Assembly: GCF_000585215.1 (NCBI RefSeq)
Contig: NZ_AONC01000013.1
Coordinates: forward strand, 1-64,000
Length of the DNA stretch: 64,000 nt
From: Imhoffiella purpurea
GTDB lineage: Bacteria > Pseudomonadota > Gammaproteobacteria > Chromatiales > Chromatiaceae
Reading direction: 5' to 3'
Every line of letters starts with the position of its first letter. Positions within the stretch are counted from its first letter, which is position 1. Below are positions 57,143 through 64,000 of the stretch, piece by piece. The notes beneath the pieces were generated by a model that was given only the letters and a program-made list of their open reading frames with translations, searched no databases and was not told the DNA's origin. Made by a program: the position numbers and the translations under genes.

Positions 57143-57850
57143 ATGGCTCGGTCCTCAAATGTCGGGCCACTGGAACGCCTGTCGCGACTTCGCGCCGCTC
57201 GGCGGGCGTGCGATGGGGCCTGCGTGACGCCGTTTGGATCGCGGCTCGGTGTTTCGGATGGGGTCGAGGCGCGCTCGAACTGCGTCTCGACCTGTCTTCG
57301 TCTGGAGTTCAGCTACGTCGATCCCGAATCGGGAGAAATCCGCGTCGGGAAGACATCGCCCGATACGCAAGGGTTCGAATGCGCGGGCGTGACCTATCAA
57401 TGCGTCGAGTACGCGCGGCGTTGGTGGATCCGCAATCTCGGGTTGACCTTCGGGGATGTTCCGACCGCCGCGGACATCTTCGGTCTAGAGGAGGGGCTGA
57501 AGCTGCCCGGTCGCACGCCGGTTCCGCTCGGCCGTTCGCTCAATGGCGCCGCCAAGCGTGCGCCAAGGCGCGGCGATCTGGTGATCTATGCGCCCGATCC
57601 TGGGGATGCTGAGTGGCGTTTCGGGCATGTGGCCGTCGTGGTGGAGGTGGATCTCGATCAGGGCTGGGTCGCGCTCGCCGAGGAGAACTACGACAACCGT
57701 CCGTGGCGCGATCCGGACGTCTATGCCCGCCGGGTCCATCTGTTCGCCGTGGGAGGCCGTTTTACCCTCGTGGACGTGCAGCCTGGAGCGACCCGTAATC
57801 CGGAGGGAGGGCGTATCGCTGGCTGGGTCTATCCGTTGACGATGCGCTGA
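57143..57850 (+). CDS. CHAP amidase related to the glutathionylspermidine amidase domain
   Basis: A 235-residue CHAP-fold protein. Catalytic Cys87 is in TYQCVEYARRWW, His162 in RFGHVAVVVEV, and the acidic position in LAEENYDN (180-181). TPFGSRLG and IAGWVYPL match the amidase domain of E. coli glutathionylspermidine synthetase/amidase, including the GSP-amidase QCVEFARR pattern. There is no synthetase domain here and no signal peptide, so the protein is probably cytosolic. It may hydrolyse glutathionylspermidine or a peptidoglycan-like amide. The ATG at 57143 is uncertain. A GTG at 57224 is an alternative. Confidence 0.85.
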   Translation: MARSSNVGPLERLSRLRAARRACDGACVTPFGSRLGVSDGVEARSNCVSTCLRLEFSYVDPESGEIRVGKTSPDTQGFECAGVTYQCVEYARRWWIRNLGLTFGDVPTAADIFGLEEGLKLPGRTPVPLGRSLNGAAKRAPRRGDLVIYAPDPGDAEWRFGHVAVVVEVDLDQGWVALAEENYDNRPWRDPDVYARRVHLFAVGGRFTLVDVQPGATRNPEGGRIAGWVYPLTMR

Positions 57851-57882
57851 CCGATCCCCTCTGTCCTGTTCTTCGTAGTCTG

Positions 57883-58812
57883 TCAATCGATGGGCTGGAG
57901 GGTGGGTTCGATGGTCAGAGCCTCTTTGGCCGGGATGTCCTCGATACGCCAGCGCGGGATCGCCAGGTCCCAGAATGCCTGCGGGCTGCCGTGCTCGGGC
58001 AGCGATGTCTGGCCGAGCAGGCGCCAGGCCAGGTTCAGCGCCGGCAGCGGGTCGTCGGGATCCACCGGGGCCGCCGCGTGCGATTTGCTGAGCTTGCGTC
58101 CCCGTTCGTCGAGGATCAGGGGGACGTGGGCGTAGGCCGGTAGGGATAGGCCGAGATGGCGCTGGAGCAGGATCTGGCGAGGCGTCGAGAGCAGCAGGTC
58201 GGCTCCGCGGACCACATGGGTGATGCCCTGGAAGGCGTCGTCGATCACGACGGCGAGCTGATAGGCATGGATGCCGTCGGCGCGATGCAGCACGAAGTCG
58301 CCGACGCTTGCGTCGATCGACTGGCTCTGAGGGCCCTGGATCCGGTCCTCGAAGGCGATCCGCGCGCCCTGCGTATTCAGCCTCATGCTTCTTTGGCTGC
58401 GACCCTGGACAAGGCCCGTGCGGCAGGTGCCCGGGTAGATGTGGCCTTCGGGGCCGGATTCGGCGATGGCGGCGATCTCGGATCGGGTGCAGCCGCAGGG
58501 ATAGGCGAGTCCGGCTTGGGCGAGCCGGGAAAGCGCCGCTTCGTAGGCCGGGGTACGCTCGCTCTGATAGAGGATGGGTGCGTCCCAGGCGAAGCCGAAT
58601 GCTCGGAGCGTCTTCAGGATACGCTCGGCCGCTCCGGGCCGCTCGCGTGGGCGGTCCAGATCCTCCATGCGCAGGATCCAGGCGCCCCTGTGGGTGCGTG
58701 CGTCGGCGTAGCTGGCGACCGCGGCGATCAGCGAGCCGAAGTGCAGCGGTCCGGTGGGCGAGGGCGCGAAGCGCCCTCGGTAGATGCGTTCGTCGAAAGG
58801 GCCTTCAGCCAT
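57883..58812 (-). CDS. gluQ: Glutamyl-Q tRNA(Asp) synthetase
   Basis: A 309-residue GluRS paralogue without the anticodon-binding domain. The ATP motifs are RFAPSPTGPLHFGSL (HIGH-like) and the LSKSHAA (KMSKS-like) segment. The zinc site is CGCTRSEI followed by YPGTC. It glutamylates queuosine in tRNA-Asp. The adjacency to dksA is typical of gammaproteobacteria. The ATG at 58812 is supported by the start of the RFAPSP strand. Confidence 0.96.
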   Translation of the reverse strand: MAEGPFDERIYRGRFAPSPTGPLHFGSLIAAVASYADARTHRGAWILRMEDLDRPRERPGAAERILKTLRAFGFAWDAPILYQSERTPAYEAALSRLAQAGLAYPCGCTRSEIAAIAESGPEGHIYPGTCRTGLVQGRSQRSMRLNTQGARIAFEDRIQGPQSQSIDASVGDFVLHRADGIHAYQLAVVIDDAFQGITHVVRGADLLLSTPRQILLQRHLGLSLPAYAHVPLILDERGRKLSKSHAAAPVDPDDPLPALNLAWRLLGQTSLPEHGSPQAFWDLAIPRWRIEDIPAKEALTIEPTLQPID

Positions 58813-58834
58813 GCGGAGGCCTGGGGCGATCTCC

Positions 58835-59269
58835 TCAGCCGCGCTGCTTCTCGCGGATCTCGTCGAGCGTCTTGCAGTCGATGCAGAGCGTCGCCGTGGG
58901 CCGCGCCTCGAGGCGGCGGATGCCGATCTCGACCCCGCATGCCTCGCAATAGCCGTAATCGTGCTCGTCGAGCCGGCCAAGCGCCTCGTCGATCTTCTTG
59001 ATCAGCTTGCGCTCGCGATCGCGGGTGCGTAGCTCCAGGCTGAACTCGGACTCTTGGGTGGCGCGGTCGTTGGGATCGGGGAAATTGGTCGCCTCGTCCT
59101 GCATGTGGTGGACGGTGCGGTCGACCTCCTCCATCAGAGACCGTTTCCAGGCGAGGAGGATTTCACGGAAGTGCTCCTCCTGCTCGGGATTCATGTACTC
59201 CTCATCACTTCCGGCGTTGTAGGGTTCGAACCCGAACGACCCGGTTTCTTGTGTTCTAGCTTCGGCCAT
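58835..59269 (-). CDS. dksA: RNA polymerase-binding transcription factor DksA
   Basis: A 144-residue DksA. The coiled-coil tip carries [11 protein letters not shown] (the acidic DxxDxA motif that enters the RNAP secondary channel). A zinc finger of four cysteines (CEACG and LCIDCK) follows. It acts with ppGpp in the stringent response. The ATG at 59269 has a GGGAGA ribosome-binding site. gluQ follows after a 22-base gap. Confidence 0.97.
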   Translation of the reverse strand: MAEARTQETGSFGFEPYNAGSDEEYMNPEQEEHFREILLAWKRSLMEEVDRTVHHMQDEATNFPDPNDRATQESEFSLELRTRDRERKLIKKIDEALGRLDEHDYGYCEACGVEIGIRRLEARPTATLCIDCKTLDEIREKQRG

Positions 59270-59525
59270 TGTTGTCTCCCGAAGGCTCCAGTCGTAGAGA
59301 TGTCCGCGGACCGGATCGGGATCGCTCATCTTCGATCGTCCTGTCTTCGGATCCGCGCCGCGAAAACGTGCTTTAGTATCAGATCGGCGTCTCCTGAGCA
59401 ACTTGATACACAGCCTCGCGCGATGCGCCGACCGCTTCGGTAGGGTAATCTTCGCCCTGCGAAATCGACCCCCGGTCGTGCCGGGTCCGCGGGTTGCGGT
59501 CGTTCGAACAAGTTGGAGTCGTCTT

Positions 59526-60305
59526 ATGCTTGGATTCAAGGCATTGATCTTCGATGTGGATGGCACGCTCGCCGATACCGAGCGCGATGGCCATCGGGTG
59601 GCCTTCAATGCCGCATTCGCCGATGCCGGTCTGGACTGGTCCTGGGACTCGGCGCTCTACGGCGAGTTGCTGGCCGTGGCTGGGGGTAAGGAGCGGATCC
59701 GCTTCTACATGGAGCGTGCCGGCATCCCGCTCGATCCCTCGGAGAGGGGCGACGCCTTCGTCGCCGGTCTGCACGCGGCCAAGACGCGTCACTATGTCGC
59801 CATGCTGCGCGAGGGACGGATTCCGCTGCGGTCCGGCGTGCTGCGTCTGCTGCGCGAGGCGCGCGATGCCGGCGTCCGGTTGGCGGTCGCCACCACCACC
59901 ACGCACGAGAACGTCGTCGAACTGCTCGATCATTCCGGCGAGCCCGGACTCTCCTCCTGGTTCGAGCTGATCGCGGCCGGCGACCTGGTGCCGAACAAGA
60001 AGCCCGCGCCCGACATCTATACCTACGCATTGGCCGAGCTCGGTCTGGGTGCCGAGGACTGCATCGCGATCGAGGATTCGGACAACGGGGCCGAGTCGGC
60101 CCTGGCCGCCGGGCTGAAGGCCCTGCTGGTGACGATCAACGACTATACGCGCGGGCAGGACTTCGGGGCCGCGCCGCTGGTGGTCGACCGTCTCGGCGGA
60201 CCGGACGATCCGGCGCATGCTCTGGTCGGCGATCTGGGCGAAGGGTCCTGGGTCGATCTGGCGCGGCTCGACCGTCTCCATCGCCAGGTCTATCCGGCCT
60301 CATGA
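59526..60305 (+). CDS. cbbY: CbbY-type HAD-IA phosphatase
   Basis: A 259-residue HAD-IA phosphatase. Motif I is [23 protein letters not shown], Lys in motif III is [12 protein letters not shown], and motif IV is [21 protein letters not shown]. The TERDGHR and IRFYM segments match CbbY, a xylulose-1,5-bisphosphatase that removes a RuBisCO inhibitor. In autotrophs it is often in cbb operons. Here it precedes an aminotransferase gene. The overlap at 60302-60305 couples the two. A general HAD phosphatase is the alternative. Confidence 0.85.
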   Translation: MLGFKALIFDVDGTLADTERDGHRVAFNAAFADAGLDWSWDSALYGELLAVAGGKERIRFYMERAGIPLDPSERGDAFVAGLHAAKTRHYVAMLREGRIPLRSGVLRLLREARDAGVRLAVATTTTHENVVELLDHSGEPGLSSWFELIAAGDLVPNKKPAPDIYTYALAELGLGAEDCIAIEDSDNGAESALAAGLKALLVTINDYTRGQDFGAAPLVVDRLGGPDDPAHALVGDLGEGSWVDLARLDRLHRQVYPAS

Positions 60306-61501
60306 GCAGGGGCCGCGACAGTCTCGACGGATCGGTTCCGCTCGCCGCCCGTGCCCGCGCGGTCCAGCCCTTCCATGTCATGCGTCTGCTCGCCCGGGCG
60401 CACGAACTGGAGGCCGCCGGCCGGTCCATCATCCATCTCGAGGTCGGCGAGCCGGATTTCGCCACCCCGGAGCCCATCCTCGCGGCCGGTCAGCGGGCAC
60501 TGGCGGCCGGTCTGACCCATTACACCCCGGCCGCGGGGCTCGCCGAGCTGCGCCGGGCCATCGCCGGGCACTACGGGCGACGCTACGGCGTCGATCTGGG
60601 GCCCGAGCACATCCTGGTCGCGCCGGGCGCCTCGGGGGCGCTGCAGCTGGTGTTCTCCGCGCTCCTGGAGCCGGGCGACCGGGTGATGATCGGCGACCCC
60701 TCCTATCCCTGCTATCGTCAGGTGCTGCGCCTGCTCGGGGCCGAGCCGCTGAGCGTGCCGGTCGGCGCGGACAGCGACTTCCAGCTGACCGCCGAGCGCG
60801 CCGAGCGGGCCTGGTCGCCGGGCGTTCGCGCCCTGGTGGTCGCCTCGCCGGCCAATCCGACCGGTTCGGTGCTGGACGCCCGGGCACTGGCCGATCTCCA
60901 TGCGCTCTGCCGCGAGCGCGGGGCGGCACTGATCGTCGACGAGATCTATCAGGGGCTGGTCTACCGGGTTCCGGACGTGACCGCGCTGGCGCTGGGGCTG
61001 GACGACCTCTACGTCATCAACAGCTTCTCCAAGTATTTCGGCATGACCGGATGGCGTCTCGGCTGGGTCGCGGGCTCGGTCGAGTCGATCCAGGTCATGG
61101 ACCGCCTGTCCCAGAACCTCTTCATCGCCGCCAACACGCCGGCCCAGCACGCGGCCCTGGCGGCCTTCGAGCCCGAGACGCTCGCCATCCTGGAGTCGCG
61201 CCGCCTCGCCTTCGAGACGCGCCGCGACTTCCTGCTGCCCGCGCTGCGCGAGCTCGGCTTCCGGATTCCCAACCGTCCCGACGGCGCCTTCTATCTCTAT
61301 GCCGGGCTGCCGGAGCGGGTCCGCGAGGATTCCATGGCCTTCGTCACCCGGCTGCTCGAGGAGGTCGGGGTGGCGGTGACGCCCGGTCACGACTTCGGCG
61401 ATCACGCGGCCGGCCGGCATCTGCGTTTCGCCTACACGCGCGATCTGGATCCGCTGGCCGAGGCCGTGGAGCGCATCGCCTCCTTTATGGAGCGTCTCTG
61501 A
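60302..61501 (+). CDS. Class I/II PLP-dependent aminotransferase
   Basis: A 399-residue fold-type I aminotransferase. Visible are IHLEVGEPDFATPE, HYTPAAGLAELRRAIAGHYG, ASPANPTGSVL, VDEIYQGLVY, and the PLP Lys in NSFSKYFGMTGWRLGWVAG. These resemble aspartate or branched-chain substrate enzymes such as AspC or AlaC, but the specificity is not clear. It overlaps cbbY by four bases and is followed by zapE after 122 bases. Confidence 0.9.
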   Translation: MSRGRDSLDGSVPLAARARAVQPFHVMRLLARAHELEAAGRSIIHLEVGEPDFATPEPILAAGQRALAAGLTHYTPAAGLAELRRAIAGHYGRRYGVDLGPEHILVAPGASGALQLVFSALLEPGDRVMIGDPSYPCYRQVLRLLGAEPLSVPVGADSDFQLTAERAERAWSPGVRALVVASPANPTGSVLDARALADLHALCRERGAALIVDEIYQGLVYRVPDVTALALGLDDLYVINSFSKYFGMTGWRLGWVAGSVESIQVMDRLSQNLFIAANTPAQHAALAAFEPETLAILESRRLAFETRRDFLLPALRELGFRIPNRPDGAFYLYAGLPERVREDSMAFVTRLLEEVGVAVTPGHDFGDHAAGRHLRFAYTRDLDPLAEAVERIASFMERL

Positions 61502-61623
61502 GCCGAATCGCCCCGGACTTGCTCCGGTCCGGCGCGATCCCCATGTCCCTTTCCCCCGATCGCCGCTCGCGCCGCCATCCACGCGGATCGTTGCGGGCGG
61601 CCGTAACCCCGATTCTCGAACCC

Positions 61624-62709
61624 ATGACCGACAGCATCTGCAAGACCCCCTTCAAACCCCTCGACGACGTCCAGCAGCAGGCCGCCGATCTCCTTCTGGC
61701 GCTGCACCGCCGGCTGCTCGCCGAGCCCCCGGTCGAGCCGCGCCGGGGGCTGCTGGGGCAGCTGCGCAACCGTCTCTCGGGTCCGGTGGAGCCGGTCCGG
61801 GGGCTCTATCTCTGGGGCGGGGTCGGGCGCGGCAAGACCTATCTGATGGACTGGTTCGTCGAGGATCTGCCGCTCGACGGCAAACGCCGGGTCCATTTCC
61901 ATCACTTCATGCGCGACATCCACGACCTCATGTCGCGGCTGCCCAAGCAGCCGGACCCGCTGGAGGTGGTCGCCGACCGGCTGAGATCCGAGGTGCGGGT
62001 GCTCTGTCTCGACGAGTTCCTGGTGACCGACATCACGGACGCCATGCTGCTGCACGGTCTGCTGCGAGCCCTGTTCGAGCGGGGCGTGACCTTGGTGACC
62101 ACGGCGAACACGGCCCCCCGGGAGCTCTATCGCAACGGTCTGCAGCGCCAGCTCTTCCTCCCGGCCATCGATCTGCTCGAACGCCATACCCGGGTGTTCG
62201 AGCTGGACGGCGGGACCGACTACCGGCTGCGCGCCCTGGCCGAGGACGGGGTCTACTTTCTCGCGGCCGACGAGGGCGAGCGTCATCTCGCCGACGCCTT
62301 CCAGCGTCTGACCGGCGGTCACGAGGTGGGCGAGGGCGAGTTCGAGGTCAATGGCCGCCGCTTCCCGGTGCGCGGGTTGGGGATGGACGTGGCCTGGTTC
62401 GATTTCGCCGCGCTCTGCGGGACGACGCGCTCGGCGGCGGACTATATCGAGATCGCCTGCGAGTACCATACGGTCCTGCTGTCGGGCGTTCCGCAGCTCG
62501 GACCCAAGGTGGATTCGGCGGCCAGACGCTTCCTGCACCTGGTCGACGAGTTCTACGACCAGCGCGTCAAGCTGATCATGTCGGCCGCCGCGCCCGTCTC
62601 CGAGCTCTATCGTGGCGGATTGACGGAGTTCGCGCACGAACGTCTGGTCAGCCGTCTGATCGAGATGCAGTCGCGCGACTATCTGGCCGCGGCCGCGCCC
62701 GAGTCCTGA
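61624..62709 (+). CDS. zapE: Cell-division AFG1-like ATPase ZapE
   Basis: A 361-residue AFG1/ZapE ATPase. Walker A is YLWGGVGRGKTYLMD, Walker B VLCLDEFLVTDITDA, then TANTAPRELYRNGLQR and FDFAALCGTTRSAADY. ZapE modulates FtsZ ring contraction under stress. The ATG at 61624 gives the usual length. An upstream start at 61543 would add 27 residues. Confidence 0.95.
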   Translation: MTDSICKTPFKPLDDVQQQAADLLLALHRRLLAEPPVEPRRGLLGQLRNRLSGPVEPVRGLYLWGGVGRGKTYLMDWFVEDLPLDGKRRVHFHHFMRDIHDLMSRLPKQPDPLEVVADRLRSEVRVLCLDEFLVTDITDAMLLHGLLRALFERGVTLVTTANTAPRELYRNGLQRQLFLPAIDLLERHTRVFELDGGTDYRLRALAEDGVYFLAADEGERHLADAFQRLTGGHEVGEGEFEVNGRRFPVRGLGMDVAWFDFAALCGTTRSAADYIEIACEYHTVLLSGVPQLGPKVDSAARRFLHLVDEFYDQRVKLIMSAAAPVSELYRGGLTEFAHERLVSRLIEMQSRDYLAAAAPES

Positions 62710-62734
62710 TCGCTTTCATCCAGGAGGAACTGAC

Positions 62735-63487
62735 ATGACCTCGACCCAAGTGAGCGCGCCCAGCGTCGATCCGCAGGAGGTGGCCTACTACGAGCGGCTC
62801 GCCCATCTCTGGTGGGATGCCGAGGGGCCGTTCTGGCCGCTGCACGCCCTCAACGGCTTCCGAGCGAACTACATCCGCGAGCGCCTCGCGGCCGATCTGG
62901 GGCGCGATCCGGCCTCGGAACGGCCGCTGGAGGGGTTGCGGGTGCTGGACATCGGCTGCGGCGGGGGCATCCTGAGCGAGTCGATCGCGCGTCTGGGCGC
63001 TCGGGTGACAGGGGTCGACGTGACCCAGAAGAACGTCTCGGTGGCCAGGCTGCATGCCGAGTCCGGCGGTCTCGCGATCGACTATCGCCTGGCGAGCGTC
63101 GACCAGTTGGCGGCCGAGGGGGCGAGGTTCGATGTGGTGCTCAACATGGAGGTGGTCGAGCACGTCGACCGGCTGCCCGAGTTTCTGGCCGACTGCGGCC
63201 GGCTGGTCGAGCCCGGCGGCAAGCTGTTCGTCGCCAGCATCAACCGCACCTGGGCCGCCTATGCGATCGCCATCCTCGGCGCCGAGTACGTCCTGCGCTG
63301 GCTGCCGCGCGGCACGCATCATTATCGCAAGCTGGTCGCGCCGGGCGAGGTACGCCGATATCTGGGCGATGGATTCGTGCAGCTGCACGGAACGGGTGTG
63401 CGGATCAACCCCCTGACGCGGCGCTTCAGTTATACCCGATGGCTCGGGGTGAACTACATGTTGTTGCTCCAACGGCAGGAATCCTGA
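62735..63487 (+). CDS. ubiG: Ubiquinone biosynthesis O-methyltransferase UbiG
   Basis: A 250-residue SAM methyltransferase. It starts MTSTQVSAPSVDPQEVAYYERLAHLWWDAEGPFWPLHALN, followed by motif I VLDIGCGGGILSE and the UbiG-typical VVEHVDRLPEFL. The later LPRGTHHYRKLVAPGEVRRYL segment is also characteristic. It performs the two O-methylations of ubiquinone synthesis. It is 25 bases downstream of zapE. Confidence 0.96.
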   Translation: MTSTQVSAPSVDPQEVAYYERLAHLWWDAEGPFWPLHALNGFRANYIRERLAADLGRDPASERPLEGLRVLDIGCGGGILSESIARLGARVTGVDVTQKNVSVARLHAESGGLAIDYRLASVDQLAAEGARFDVVLNMEVVEHVDRLPEFLADCGRLVEPGGKLFVASINRTWAAYAIAILGAEYVLRWLPRGTHHYRKLVAPGEVRRYLGDGFVQLHGTGVRINPLTRRFSYTRWLGVNYMLLLQRQES

Positions 63488-63677
63488 GGATTTTTATCGG
63501 CTCCACAGCTGTTGAATCTCAGCGCTTTCATGCATACTCTAAACAAGGTCAAGGAAGATTCGTAAAAACAAGGCGTGGTTGCCGTCACGGGCGGTCTGAT
63601 TCGAACGCCCAATTCGACCCCGAGTGCGACACCATTGAGTCGGGGTTTGCAGCAGAGCTCGTGTGGAGTATGCAGCG

Positions 63678-63863
63678 ATGGAGAACAAGCAACAGGAACT
63701 GGAGCGTTGGATCGCCTCCAAGGTGCGTGGCGATCTGGGCTATACCTATATTCGGCTCTATGCCGACGCGCCGACATGGGCGCGCGATCTGGCCGTCAAC
63801 CGGTACGGCAAGGGGACCGTCTTTCTGCCTCCGGAACAGACCAGGCCGCAAGCCGCCGCCTGA
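63678..63863 (+). CDS. Small hypothetical protein
   Basis: A 61-residue protein starting MENKQQELERWIASKVRGDL, with YTYIRLYADAPTWARDLAVNRYGKGTVFLPP. GGAG lies upstream of the ATG. No family was recognised. It lacks a signal peptide and cysteines. It lies 190 bases after ubiG and meets the truncated oxidoreductase gene head-on. Confidence 0.7.
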   Translation: MENKQQELERWIASKVRGDLGYTYIRLYADAPTWARDLAVNRYGKGTVFLPPEQTRPQAAA

Positions 63864-63869
63864 GCAGGC

Positions 63870-64000
63870 TCACCCGTCCATGCGCTCGGAGGCGATCCGG
63901 TCCTCCGAAATTCCCATCTGGATCAGTCGCGAGACGGCTCGATCCACCTCATCCTTCGGGCCCGCGACATAGAATCGGTGGCGGGCCGGCTCGGGTAGCG
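63870..64000 (-). CDS. C-terminal end of a NAD/FAD oxidoreductase, truncated by window edge
   Basis: The last 43 residues of a minus-strand gene are visible, ending DRIASERMDG. RFYVAGPKDEVDRAVSRLIQMG followed by SEDRIASE matches the C-terminal NAD-binding end of ferredoxin-NADP reductase-like oxidoreductases (YxAGP.. and a terminal E.xx). Upstream domains lie beyond the window, so the enzyme cannot be named. Confidence 0.65.
   Translation of the reverse strand, partial: LPEPARHRFYVAGPKDEVDRAVSRLIQMGISEDRIASERMDG

Overview
The window is high-GC bacterial chromosome, almost fully coding, with gammaproteobacterial gene orders: mltD–yafS-like–rnhA–dnaQ, pyrG–kdsA–(insert)–eno–ftsB–ispD–ispF–truD, gcvR–bcp, rpsF–rpsR–rplI–dnaB and dksA–gluQ. 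Together with an Anr-type FNR regulator, a BLUF photoreceptor, several c-di-GMP-type signalling proteins and a CbbY-type phosphatase, this suggests a Chromatiales-like (possibly purple sulfur) gammaproteobacterium. The species cannot be named from the sequence alone. No rRNA, tRNA, CRISPR array, insertion sequence or prophage was seen.

Layout. 1–12239 (all minus strand) is one long, tightly overlapping aryl-polyene/xanthomonadin-like pigment operon of 14 visible genes. It begins with a chorismatase and a methyltransferase, then an ACP, an acyl-AMP ligase, two hotdog dehydratases, an acyltransferase, a LolA-like carrier, an MMPL exporter, a ketosynthase with its chain-length-factor partner, a ketoreductase, a glycosyltransferase and a DUF218 protein cut by the window edge. 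12.5–17.1 kb holds MipA/OmpV, FabA, ProS and a PilZ protein. 17.2–20.8 kb is the ilv operon (acetolactate synthase large and small subunits, ketol-acid reductoisomerase) with a palindrome inside its predicted promoter. 21–25.5 kb holds a degenerate GGDEF protein, FolE, MoaA, a PHB-depolymerase-like esterase and cytochrome b561. 25.7–29.9 kb is the mltD/rnhA/dnaQ neighbourhood and an FNR regulator preceded by a perfect FNR box. 30–39.3 kb is the pyrG-to-truD housekeeping block, interrupted by a membrane diguanylate cyclase and a HAD phosphatase.

39.5–43.9 kb holds a response regulator with an anti-sigma-type ATPase domain, a divergent TldD/PmbA-like protease pair and a BLUF protein. 43.9–49.7 kb has PhoH–PIN, Bcp, GcvR, a PKHD hydroxylase and several small proteins of unknown role. 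49.8–55.1 kb is the rpsF–rpsR–rplI–dnaB block. dnaB carries a full-length intein with LAGLIDADG motifs. 55.3–57.9 kb is an accessory patch: a SHOCT protein, a RelE-type toxin–antitoxin pair and a glutathionylspermidine-amidase-like CHAP protein. 57.9–64 kb returns to core genes: gluQ, dksA, a CbbY-type phosphatase, an aminotransferase, zapE, ubiG, and a truncated oxidoreductase at the edge.

The most interesting features are the chorismatase-primed polyene operon, the DnaB intein with its apparently shifted insertion point, the divergent TldD/PmbA pair next to a REC–HATPase regulator, and the palindrome embedded in the ilv promoter.
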